DNA of 10,437 nt from Synura sp. LO234KE (taxonomy: Eukaryota; Sar; Synurophyceae; Synurales; Mallomonadaceae), in the NCBI GenBank assembly GCA_015143735.1, contig VKHC01000634.1:1-10437 (forward strand), given 5' to 3'. Both the position numbers and the translations under genes were made by a program. Of this stretch, positions 1 to 7,783 are shown piece by piece. The notes beneath the pieces were generated by a model. It saw nothing but the letters and a program-made list of their open reading frames with translations, was not told the DNA's origin and searched no databases. Each line of letters begins with the position of its first letter. Position 1 is the stretch's first letter.

Positions 1-205
1 TATGTTGAAGCTATGACTTGAAGTTGCACTTCCTCGTAGTTCACTCTAATCCAAAAATGCAGTCACTATAATCTACTTCTATACCAGCATCTCTGTGCTG
101 CTTATTGTGGGGAACTTCACTTGCAAAGAACGCAATACAAGAGAATAATATACCTTAACTCCTATTCTCGGTACATGTGTAAACTTGCAACGGTTTCCAG
201 GTGCT

Positions 206-457
206 TCATTTTCCCCTAGTTTTACCACCATAGATTAGGGGAAGCAAAAAACCAATTACAAACTTGGCTATGTCTTCGTTATTTAACTCATCAGAGGAAC
301 TGCCAAAGTCCCACTTCTGCAAAATTGCCACTGGTAGTGTGACGCATAATTGTAAAAAAAATATTGTAGAGAGGATATATTTCAATTCCGCTCCGTTTTC
401 AATCATATTTTTTGTTAAGTGCTTGTTATATCCAGGGCTAACTGCTGACGTCACTAA
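206..457 (-). CDS. Possible small membrane protein or terminal exon, unrecognised
   Basis: A minus-strand frame is open for 82 codons and ends at TGA (206-208). The first ATG inside it is at 406-404, giving 66 residues. The frame predicts two hydrophobic segments: one of about 20 residues starting YILSTIFFLQL, and one of about 16 starting IAKFVIGFLL. An acidic loop separates them and a basic tail KTRGK follows, so it looks like a small membrane hairpin. Just upstream, at 458-474 on the minus strand, a pyrimidine-rich run ends in TTTAG. It could be a splice acceptor, which would make this the last exon of a longer gene. I do not recognise the family. An AT-rich frame of this length could also be open by chance and hydrophobic because of its T content, so confidence is low. 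Confidence 0.22.
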   Translation of the reverse strand, partial: LVTSAVSPGYNKHLTKNMIENGAELKYILSTIFFLQLCVTLPVAILQKWDFGSSSDELNNEDIAKFVIGFLLPLIYGGKTRGK

Positions 458-461
458 CTAA

Positions 462-2416
462 ACAAAACACACGTTTTGGTCTGAGCTATAGAGAAACGAC
501 GTGTTTTCTAAATAATTTGGATACTTGTAAAACATGTAATACTTGACACAGTAACCTGTTTATCCCCGGAAAATTGCTTTGGTAGATGCGCCTGATCTAT
601 CTGATTCCGAAAAGTATATCAAGTGCTAGGTAATTTTCGGATCCTAAAGAGTTCTCCTACTATGCAGAAAAATTAGGGGTGTTTTTAACAGCGATAACGC
701 ATATCTGACCATGGCTCCAAGCAAACATTTCGATATATCACGAAAAGGGTATTTCCTCGACTAGATCCAATGCAGCTGACCCAGGAATATCAGTTATGGT
801 CTCTTAGTACTAAATTTCCCGAAAGTTCTAGGAAGAAAAGAACAAAAAATAGTAAAAACGTGTTTTTACTACATGTTTTCATCTTTACCGACGTATTTCT
901 TACGTTAACTCACTCCTAAATGGGAAGTTGAAACTCGCTCCTAAACTCCGTCTGAATATTTTTTGAAAATCTATATCGAATAGATATCAAAACTCTATCG
1001 TATATAGCCTATTTGTTGCCAAATTACTTTCTATACTATATTGTAGTTTAAAGTACATTTCAAGAAATTTGCCTGTGTAGGCAAAGCTTTTCTTCATGAT
1101 AATATTGGTCGTGGGCCGAAATCACTTTTATTGAACTCCCCCTGTGCTATAACTCACCTATTATAGACCCTTATGACTCCAATCTCTTTTCATTGATGTA
1201 TCCATGTGTAATATGCAATATTTGAGTATTTCATGGGTTAGTGAACCCTGTCAGACAGATATTCTCCGGGGGGACCGAAAATTGCCGTTTAAGAATTTTT
1301 TCGACCTTAGAACTTGAATATTTCACGAACCATGAGGTTTCAAGACCTTTACATAGGTTGAAAACGTTTTATCGTGTTGAGTAGCATGTATTCCACTCCT
1401 TCATTTTGGTTTTTGTAACTTCAAATTGATGTTGAATTTTGGCTACCGAAAACTTCAACTTCAAAGTGAAGTTTGCATTAAAATATTTTCTGTCCTACCA
1501 GAATGGGCTTTAGACATATAGAAGTGTTTCGTTAAAGTTTGATAAAAGATATTAGATTTTGTAAAGTGTGACGTTTTTTATGATCTTTTGCAGAAATGGG
1601 ACCTCCAGTAGTACTGTACATAACAGAGGTAAAATGGCTTTGAGCTTGTTCATTCAATATAAGGGCGAAAATGCCCATCATGATGCATACTTTTCATTTG
1701 TATTTCAACTATTCTGTACCATCTACAACTCCTAAAGTTACTTTGAGATTTACTTTGCGTGTCCTGCAGTCTATGATATAAATTCGACAAATCCTTATCT
1801 TTAGAAATAATTTCAGGATTGCCAAAAAGATTAATTCTAAGTTCACTTGGATTTCAAAAGTGTACTCACAGCAATCGGCTTCATATTTTTTACTCCTAGC
1901 ATGCATTCATGTTTCATACTGATACCATAAAATATTGATAGCAGAATAGCTATGCACTTGAAGAGTGCAATTAATCAAATACTTGACTCCACCTACACTT
2001 TGCGTAGTGAATCGGCCCTCCCCCAAAATGATCTTATAGAATTGTGCGACGTATCAAGATAACCTTGTTGAATACATCAAAAAAACCTTTAGCTTAAACT
2101 TGTTCTGATATTCGGACAAAATCATTACATACTCGATTTTTATGGAGATCCTGAATCCGCGTAAAAGTCTTTTCAAATTGGGACGTATCTGATTCAGTAT
2201 TAGCATTTGTTGAGTTGTTCTCATCCTCATCAATTAGTTATGTAGAATCATCATCTCTATTCCTTTCTTGTAAAGAAGTTCCTATATTATATCTTGTCTA
2301 CTAAATAATTGAATTCATCATGATCGTCAATATTTCCCCCTTCTTCATCATTCAATAAAGATTGATCAACCTGATATGAATAACTTCAACTAGTTTTCTC
2401 AATGGAAGAAGTTCCA
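462..2416. other. AT-rich stretch without a recognisable gene
   Basis: I read both strands for long frames, conserved motifs and RNA genes and found nothing assignable. A 65-codon minus-strand frame near 1709-1906 has no recognisable motif and sits in AT-rich sequence. The only structure worth recording is the small CTTCAA/TTGAAG inverted repeat near 1451, listed separately. The stretch reads as intergenic or old repeat sequence. Confidence 0.5.
1451..1473. repeat. Short CTTCAA-family inverted repeat
   Basis: AACTTCA (1451-1457) and TGAAGTT (1467-1473) are perfect reverse complements around a 9-base spacer. The unit resembles the longer arms at 2568-2624 and the site at 2763-2780, so these look like members of one dispersed family. 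At this size it could also arise by chance in AT-rich DNA. Confidence 0.4.
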
Positions 2417-2455
2417 TTTCCGCAAAAGCGTAATACTTTCCGAAAAACGTAATAC
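2417..2455. repeat. Two-copy imperfect tandem repeat
   Basis: Two adjacent copies of a unit of about 20 bases lie end to end: 2417-2436 (20 bases) and 2437-2455 (19 bases). Both start TTTCCG and end CGTAATAC. They differ by one missing base and one substitution in the A-rich middle. This looks like a local duplication and no function is implied. Confidence 0.65.
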
Positions 2456-2567
2456 TTTTCATTCAGCGAGAACTTTTTCAATTCGTTTGCTGAAATAGAA
2501 AAAAATTGTCCACATATTATATATAGCAATTAGAACATATCCTAAAGACACTTTTCCAGATTTTCAC

Positions 2568-2624
2568 AACTTCAAGTTGAAGTTGAAGTTCCGCGATCGT
2601 GAACTTCAACTTCAACTTGAAGTT
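2568..2624. repeat. Near-perfect 57-bp palindrome built from TTGAAG units
   Basis: The left arm (2568-2591) and right arm (2601-2624) are 24 bases each and exact reverse complements. The spacer of 9 bases contains CGATCG. Each arm is itself made of CTTCAA and TTGAAG hexamers, so the arms can also fold in shorter registers. Single-stranded DNA or RNA from this site would form a strong hairpin. Possible origins are a fold-back element, a collapsed MITE, or inversion of a hexanucleotide repeat. Confidence 0.85.
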
Positions 2625-2762
2625 AAAGTGTTGAATTTTTTGAGCAACTAGATTTATGGTATTTAATGCGGCAAACAATATGCGCTTATGAAGAACTTCT
2701 GAAACTTCATATTTCGTGAGATATTAGATTTCCTAGGTTCAAAACTGGTTAAAATCGCAAAT

Positions 2763-2780
2763 CTTCAATTCAACTTGAAG
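2763..2780. repeat. CTTCAA/TTGAAG inverted repeat, minor copy
   Basis: CTTCAA (2763-2768) and TTGAAG (2775-2780) flank a 6-base spacer. The hexamers are the same as in the long palindrome about 140 bases upstream. It is probably a relic of the same repeat family, although the match is short. Confidence 0.4.
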
Positions 2781-3355
2781 TGAAGCAAATCAAAACTATG
2801 TTCAAGATACCCAAATTAATGGTACTTAGAAAATACCTGACAGGTATTACGAATACTGCCACGAGATATTAAGCAAATTTTGGATTTTTGCAGTGAAGTT
2901 ACTTTAACGCACCCGGATGAGAAAAATTGCGAAGAAGAAAATTACAAAAGTACTTGAAGATCTCCTTACTTTTCTGACTTTTTCATTTTTATTTTCTCGT
3001 TGAATAGGTTTTCAAGACTTCTCGGTCGCCAATTCACAGCTTGACATTAGACTTTCTTGCGCTTAATATAATCCCGATAAAATTTCTACAAGATTTTCAT
3101 TGAATATCAGCTTTCAACATTCCCTGTAATACTTCCGGATATTTTCTGCACGTCCACTCTCATCGCTGCTTGGTTTCATGTTACTCATGCTCGCTTAACT
3201 AAATTTATACAAAATTCACTGAAATTGTGATTATCGCTGGACGTAAAAATTCGCATCACAGAATTTTTATGACGTGGCAGATTTCAAGACGTAAAATATA
3301 ATATTTTTTATGTTGCCTACGGCGTAGACATAACTTTGTACAGTTACAGACATTA

Positions 3356-3367
3356 CAGTTCGAACTG
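3356..3367. repeat. 12-bp perfect palindrome
   Basis: CAGTTCGAACTG is a perfect palindrome centred on TTCGAA. It lies in a cluster of ACAGTT hexamers (about 3340, 3355 and 3371). It could be a protein-binding site or a chance palindrome, and no gene start is nearby. Confidence 0.35.
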
Positions 3368-3601
3368 CACAGTTGTAGTGTACAGTAGATATTATTTGCT
3401 ACTAAAATTTAGCCATACTAAACAATAAGTGTCGCCATCCTAACCATGTAAAGTTTCACGTCAATTCAAATCATAAAATGCCCAGATTGAGATAGTAGTC
3501 CAGATTTCTCTTTATACGAGTTTCTTTTGTGAATTTGAGTAGTTTTAATCATACTGTGTTAGATGAAATTTTTTCTGCATCACTAGATCAGTAATTTAGA
3601 C

Positions 3602-3634
3602 TTGCTCAATTCTACGAAGCAAGTACCACGATAT
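3602..3634 (+). repeat. Dispersed 33-bp repeat, copy 1
   Basis: This segment recurs at 5045-5077 in the same orientation with one difference: A here, G there, at position 27. It contains a small stem, TTGCT (3602-3606) paired with AGCAA (3618-3622) across 11 bases. At this copy the stem extends by one more pair, C3601-G3623. A shared hairpin in two dispersed copies suggests the conserved end of a small mobile element, but nothing else flanking the two copies matches. Confidence 0.75.
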
Positions 3635-4610
3635 TATTCAAGGAACTCATATTTATTTAAGAAGTTTGTATATATTCAATAATATTGTAAACACATTTAG
3701 CATGTTCTTTGATTTTACGAATATTGCACACATACAGTACTTGCACGCGCCTCTTGGACCATACCTTTTTGCCTCACGTCGCTACACAAGCATTAACAAG
3801 CTACCATGGCGAGGATTAAAGTTTACTGCTGTATAAGATACATAGGGCTCGTGGGTGATAGCAAATATTCCAACATTGTAGCTGGCAAATGGTGTTTCAT
3901 TACTATCTAAAACTTCTGTTCTCTTTGCAAATATTTGTAGAGAATGAATCAAGGTCTGTATTATGCAAATGCTATTAGATTCTGGATTGTGAAGAGAATT
4001 TGAGATTCAACTGATTATATATATATCTAAGTTTGTTTTTGATGAGAATTGATATTAACGTAGTTTGTAAATCGTCATTTGAAACAATTGTGAAATTCCC
4101 CTGCCCCCTGCTAGAAATATTTTTCATAATTATAAGCGGTGGATGTACTTTTCTGCGTGCCTTAACGTTTTCACAGAAGTATGTTCCTGGCGCTTAGATA
4201 ATTGAAAAATAATTAAATGTTATAAAACCTGTGAAATATTTCCCTGCGCGACCACGATACTTGGATAACAAGAGAATAGTATTGTGATATGAATTTTCTC
4301 ACCAGTATTTTATCTCTGTCTGCGAGATAGGGAGTCAAGTTCAAGGTTAGACAAGCTCCAAATTAATCAAAAGCAAAAATATTTATTCATCTTTGCAGAA
4401 AACTTTCCCCTGTCTTAGGCCTTAAGTACCATTGAGAATAGGTACTTATTTATCTCAGACAAAGGTACATTTATTAAAGGCGATCAACACTTCCGCTTTA
4501 TCAGATTTTATGCATGGCTCAACAATTACTATTATAAAGAATACTTTTAAACTTGGCTCACATATATTTGGATCCCGTCTCGCCATATCAAAAAGTGATT
4601 ATTATTCTAT
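3635..4610. other. AT-rich stretch without a recognisable gene
   Basis: No supported gene. A 34-codon frame at 3806-3910 starts in a good ATG context (ACCATGG) but resembles nothing and is too short to defend. A short AT dinucleotide run occurs near 4014-4026. Confidence 0.5.
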
Positions 4611-4784
4611 TTATATATTTGTTCCGCGATATTTTCTGGCATGTAAGAGACTTCCCAAATCTGTATATTCATCAGCATCAAGAACAATAGTGAAATTTGA
4701 AGTTCCACGGATGTTTGCAATTGTCTCGACAGCTTCGATACGTTTAGAGATAATGCATATATATATGAACGAACTCTTTCCTGT
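4611..4784 (-). pseudogene. Coding-like fragment on the minus strand, unrecognised
   Basis: A minus-strand frame of 57 codons, without an in-frame ATG, gives a peptide with ordinary protein composition. It includes RIEAVETIANI and FTIVLDADEYTDLGSLL, and its codons use all base types even though the region is AT-rich. Immediately upstream a second minus-strand frame, ending at TAA (4744-4746), also reads like protein (GAQRAGAKVILKNK). Two overlapping fragments in different frames suggest an old frameshifted gene or element. The plus strand is open across the same bases for 148 codons, but its predicted protein has poor composition. I recognise no family. An exon of a gene with introns I cannot place is the main alternative. 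Confidence 0.22.
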
Positions 4785-5110
4785 TTACTTTACAATAATG
4801 TGCTGCATGTGTTACCCTCATGTGCTTGTTTTTGAGAATAACTTTGGCTCCTGCGCGTTGTGCTCCCTGACCAAATAGGAGTGGCAAATCTAGGCAACGA
4901 GCTTGCACTGAAGGGGTTTCCTGGACAGTAAAAGGTGCTGAACTTAAGATTTATATTATGTATCAAACATTTTATACTAGATGACTGCTATCAAGTCTTT
5001 GGATAAGCAAGAAAGCTGAAGGGGAATGTCAGAGTAATTTAACATTGCTCAATTCTACGAAGCAAGTACCGCGATATACTGGAGATATTTTTTATTGAAC
5101 GACTTACATC
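4785..5110. other. Intergenic stretch holding the second 33-bp repeat
   Basis: No gene is seen. The stretch carries copy 2 of the dispersed repeat (5045-5077) and ends directly at the CAGGG that opens the hAT-like element. Confidence 0.45.
5045..5077 (+). repeat. Dispersed 33-bp repeat, copy 2
   Basis: It matches 3602-3634 at 32 of 33 bases, same orientation, with G instead of A at position 27. It keeps the TTGCT/AGCAA stem. It sits 33 bases before the presumed left end of the hAT-like element. The two copies are 1443 bases apart and similarity stops abruptly on both sides. Confidence 0.75.
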
Positions 5111-5615
5111 CAGGGTTGGTAAAAACGCTTTTCGGCTTTTTGGGCTTTTTGCTTTTTGGCTGTAGTGGGTTTACTGTTGGTTATAATTTTGATATTTGAC
5201 ACGAAAGTAAATATTCATCAGATATTTTAGTCTTATTTTTTTACATATGGACTCATCAAATGTTGAAAATAGGATTTGTAGTTTAAATCGGACATCACGT
5301 TGAAAAAGACGGTAGTGTTTTCTTGAATGAATCTCCAGGAACGGAAAGTGATAAAAGTATTCTCGAGGATGCCCGAAAAGAAATAAGACATAGCAAGTTC
5401 CCAAAAGCGGTTTCACAGAAGCCCCCTTTTCCATAATCTTACGTGGAGAAATAAGCATGCAAATTAGTCGTAGATGTTGTTGAGTGACAATATCCCCACT
5501 TTCCCACTTTCCCACTTGTTCGTTGAAAAAGCCACATCCGTTACAAAAAGCCGCCAAAAAGCCCAAAAAGCAAAAAGCCAGCAAAAATTGTTTTGGGCTT
5601 TTTGCCAACATCAGT
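5111..5615. mobile_element. Candidate non-autonomous hAT-like element (MITE) with degenerate terminal inverted repeats
   Basis: The left end begins CAGGGTTGGTAAAAACG (5111), followed by repeated GGCTTTTTG-type units to 5161. The right end, read on the minus strand from about 5615, begins CTGATGTTGGCAAAAAGCCC and then carries the same GGCTTTTTG-type units to about 5545. GTTGG-(T/C)-AAAAA is shared by the two ends in inverted orientation. CAGGG-initiated ends of this style are typical of hAT transposons in many eukaryotes, which is known for the superfamily. No transposase is recognisable inside, and the minus-strand open frame at 5171-5611 resembles none. The flanking 8 bases do not match, so no target-site duplication supports the ends and the right boundary is approximate. 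The alternative is an inverted cluster of simple A5GCC repeats. Confidence 0.45.
5495..5517. repeat. CCCACTTT tandem repeat, about 2.9 copies
   Basis: Three consecutive units of CCCACTTT (the last truncated) lie inside the candidate hAT-like element, just before its right terminal repeat. It is a short minisatellite-like run with no other support. Confidence 0.7.
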
Positions 5616-5726
5616 TGAAGGAGATTCTATATATTTTAAATCTGTGGCACTTGTCGTACAGATCTGTATGTACGATGTTTTCGACTCCAGTTCTGACCAC
5701 CTTCGCCTAAGAATTAGCCTAATGGC

Positions 5727-5744
5727 ATTTAGATTTAGATTTAG
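5727..5744. repeat. (ATTTAG)3 hexanucleotide microsatellite
   Basis: Three perfect copies of ATTTAG sit next to each other. The unit is not a known telomere repeat. A small stem-loop follows 28 bases later. Confidence 0.75.
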
Positions 5745-5772
5745 ATGATCTTTATCGACGCCATCAAAATTA

Positions 5773-5790
5773 CGGGTGGCCTCTTACCCG
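5773..5790. repeat. Short stem-loop
   Basis: CGGGT (5773-5777) pairs with ACCCG (5786-5790) across an 8-base loop. The stem is locally GC-rich and close to the ATTTAG run. No function is assigned. Confidence 0.35.
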
Positions 5791-6381
5791 GCTTTCTGCG
5801 TTTCCGATACTTTTGGAAACTTTAATTCACAAAACCAAGTGTTTCCAGCTGGAGTCCCGTTTTTCAGCACCTTCCACCTAGAACGCGACGAAATATATTC
5901 ATTTCGCGAAAACAACTCTTTGGCCCCAATTGTAAAAAAAAATCCAATGTTCTCTGACCTCTAGAAATCTATAAAAGATTTTGTTAATTGGAGAATCGAC
6001 ACACGTCAGCAAGGCGTCCACGAAAGTAATCTTACCACCTTCAAATAGAGATTGCAGAGTCTTCACTGTTCGGACGATGCATGGCCCAAGTCGTCGAACG
6101 CTTATAGTTGGCGCTCGGAATCAGGTAAATGAAGCCAATTATCATCTTTATCTGCAACAATGTCTTGAATTGCATGATCCTTCGAGTAAGTATTGAGAAT
6201 ATCTACAAATGCTTATGAGCTCAAGTCGTTGTTGGACATTTCTCCTCCCGTGGAGAATTTCCATGGGCAATATCCAACTTGGACTTACGGTACTAAGGAG
6301 CTTGGCTAAGGCCATGACTTACTAGCGATGTCAACAATCCTATACTTGGCAAGTTCATTTGGTACGATATGGGAATAATGA
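5791..6381. other. Stretch with short open frames on both strands, no assignable gene
   Basis: Plus-strand frames at 5776-5964 (62 codons) and 5981-6196 (71 codons) are open, and the minus strand is open over about 5900-6130. The second plus-strand frame runs into CAGGTAAAT near 6123, which fits a splice donor consensus, but I cannot pair it with an exon. A nested inverted repeat lies at 6231-6278 (GTTGGA/TCCAAC outside, TTCTCC/GGAGAA inside). No protein family is recognised in any frame. Confidence 0.35.
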
Positions 6382-6702
6382 ACTCATATTCTGCAATTAT
6401 TCTCAGATCTCAGTGAGCAAGCTATGCCAGACTACCTTAGCGGATTGCAGTCAGCTAGAAATCTTGGAGAAAATAATCTGTCATCTTTGGATCAAGTTTT
6501 TCATTCAGATGGGTTTCTCTCGACAATTCAAGACCCAAGGAAGTCTTCCGGACAAAGTTGTAGGCTGCTGGTGCTGTTGCTTCTATTTTCGCGTAGTGGT
6601 ATCCCAGCAGGCTTTGCCGGTAGTGTGGTTATGCGTGGTGAAGATTCTAGTACGCCCTGCACCTCTTCTACATCGGTTTTAGGCAGAACCTTTCTGCGCT
6701 GA
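6382..6702 (+). pseudogene. Coding-like open frame leading into the GC-rich island, unrecognised
   Basis: A plus-strand frame is open for 107 codons including the TGA stop, and its first ATG is at 6424. Its first part (MPDYLSGLQSARNLGENN onward) has normal hydrophilic composition, then comes a leucine-rich stretch LLVLLLLFSRSG. A minus-strand frame is also open over 6528-6746, so the strand is uncertain. No motif identifies a family. It may be a chance frame, an exon, or part of the same decayed element as the region that follows. Confidence 0.15.
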
Positions 6703-6709
6703 ACTCTTT

Positions 6710-6737
6710 GACCACGTGGTCCATTGCAACCACGTGG
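6710..6737. repeat. Paired CACGTG palindromes
   Basis: GACCACGTGGTC (6710-6721) is a perfect 12-bp palindrome. A second ACCACGTGG follows at 6729-6737, so two CACGTG cores lie 18 bases apart. CACGTG is the classical E-box/G-box core bound by bHLH and bZIP factors in many eukaryotes, as is well known. No adjacent gene start supports a promoter, so the role here is open. Confidence 0.5.
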
Positions 6738-6879
6738 CTCCCTCATATCAAGCTTTTATGGTCGATTCAGTAGACCACCTTTTTCGGGGACTTTTGGGTC
6801 ACTTCATGCCAGCACAAATGAACTGTATTGAAGAATCCTTTGAGACTGCTGGGGAACCCGTCCCGTTGCCCCCACTTAT

Positions 6880-7293
6880 CGATTCACTCTGAGCGGAGCT
6901 GTTGCTCAAGGTGGAGGTCGCTTAGAATGGATCGAATAACATCGGTGCCCCCTCCCTCTTCAGTTCTCCCATTTTCCTTCCCTACCAGTAGTCACTCCTT
7001 CGGTACCGGCCAGAAGACTGCTGCCGGCACAAGGAGCGGGCGTGCTCCCGCTTGCCGGCGCGACCTGGATCCGGATGTCGCAGTTCTTCGAACATTGAAG
7101 AATATAGAGGTCGCGGGGCTCCATCTTGTGATAGATGCTCACGAGGAGCATACGCTGCAGGGTCTCATGGGTGAACCCCCGTCACAACTGCTGCAAGATA
7201 TTGAACTCGCTCCTTTGGAAGGTGTTTGACCCTGATGGTCTCGGTCGACGTGGTGGTGGACCGCTTTTTCGAGACAAGCGTTGTATTTGCCAT
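6880..7293 (-). pseudogene. Degenerate coding-like region in a GC-rich island, unrecognised family
   Basis: Reading the minus strand from ATG 7293-7291, one frame keeps protein-like composition for more than 130 codons. It is interrupted by TGA (7167-7165), TAG (6984-6982) and TAA (6924-6922). Segments include KHLPKERVQYLAAVVTGVHP, MFEELRHPDPG, SSGRYRRSDYW and KREGAPMLFDPF. Near 6880 the coding-like signal moves to another frame (DGFPSSLKGFFNTVHLCWHE, about 6867-6808), as expected from a one-base indel. A third frame has its own coding-like stretch, THETLQRMLLVSIYHKMEPR, around 7165-7106. The plus strand is also open over 6828-7229 (133 codons), so the direction is not certain. Composition differs sharply from the surroundings: 44 of 60 bases at 7021-7080 are G or C. 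It is best read as a decayed gene or transposon fragment. The family is unknown. Confidence 0.28.
7023..7059. repeat. GC-rich nested stem-loop
   Basis: AGCGGG (7035-7040) pairs with CCCGCT (7047-7052) across a 6-base loop. The stem is flanked by two GCCGGC hexamers (7023-7028 and 7054-7059), which are also mutually complementary. It marks the GC peak of the island. Confidence 0.5.
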
Positions 7294-7354
7294 AGTTCAC
7301 ATGTTACCATCACTTGCGTTGTGAGGACTGTTTTACTACCCCAGCATCACTACG

Positions 7355-7382
7355 CACCACGCCTGTTTCGGGCTGCGTGGTG
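7355..7382. repeat. 8-bp stem-loop at the edge of the GC island
   Basis: CACCACGC (7355-7362) pairs perfectly with GCGTGGTG (7375-7382) across a 12-base loop. It is one of two neighbouring hairpins where GC-rich sequence gives way to AT-rich sequence. Confidence 0.6.
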
Positions 7383-7411
7383 GTACTTATTTAGCTCCTA
7401 GTACCAAAAAA

Positions 7412-7433
7412 TTCCTCGCTCCCCCCCGAGGAA
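7412..7433. repeat. 7-bp stem-loop with a C-run loop
   Basis: TTCCTCG (7412-7418) pairs perfectly with CGAGGAA (7427-7433) across the loop CTCCCCCC. Together with the hairpin at 7355-7382 it closes the GC-rich island, as a terminal hairpin of a mobile element might. No CTRR end motif of a Helitron follows, so that assignment is not made. Confidence 0.6.
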
Positions 7434-7440
7434 GTTACGC

Positions 7441-7783
7441 GTGTCCCATTTTTTAATGATGATACCACAGGCTGCCGAACTACTTCGCCTATCAACCACA
7501 GGTAGGAAGGCCATAAATAACTAGGCCAGAGATGTGGAAAGACAAAATATTGGTTCTCATTTAGTTGACCATCTAACCTGTCGAAAGGAATGGTATCGCT
7601 CGCTCAGGAATAGCAATTAAAGATATCGATTTACAGCGTGAAAGAAGGGATTCTTAATTAACCGCTACATCTCGCAACCGTCAGAGCATGCTGGACATAT
7701 ATATGTACACATGGCTGGATGATGTGTAAGATTGTAATTGTAAGGTGGACACACATATTAAATGTAAAGGTCGATATTGAATG
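7441..7783. other. 3' flank of the DUF501 gene, no gene seen
   Basis: This stretch downstream of the minus-strand DUF501 gene has no open frame of note and no clear AATAAA signal on the minus strand. It probably includes the gene's 3' untranslated region near 7784. The rest is unassigned. Confidence 0.5.

Larger units (their letters stand above)
2456..3601. other. AT-rich repeat-bearing stretch without a gene
   Basis: No frame of convincing length or composition occurs on either strand. The stretch contains the long palindrome at 2568-2624, a weaker relative at 2763-2780 and a 12-base palindrome at 3356-3367. The remainder is AT-rich sequence with no recognised motif. Confidence 0.5.

Noticed and set aside
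3806-3910. 34-codon frame with a good ATG context (ACCATGG)
   Set aside because: It is too short and without a motif, so chance cannot be excluded.
4432-4878. 148-codon open frame on the plus strand
   Set aside because: The first codon is TTG. The composition looks like the shadow of AT-rich DNA, and the opposite strand over the same bases reads more like protein.
5171-5611. 146-codon open frame on the minus strand inside the hAT-like element
   Set aside because: Its first part is translated from the terminal A5GCC repeats and the rest shows no transposase motif (no hAT dimerisation or DDE signature seen).
5727-5744. Telomere-like repeat
   Set aside because: The unit ATTTAG does not match known telomere units and only three copies are present.
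6828-7229. 133-codon plus-strand open frame in the GC-rich island
   Set aside because: It may be open simply because GC-rich sequence has few stop codons. The opposite strand has competing coding-like segments and no motif decides between them.
7355-7433. Helitron 3' end suggested by the two adjacent hairpins
   Set aside because: No CTRR terminus follows the hairpin, and no Rep/helicase sequence or TC start is recognisable.
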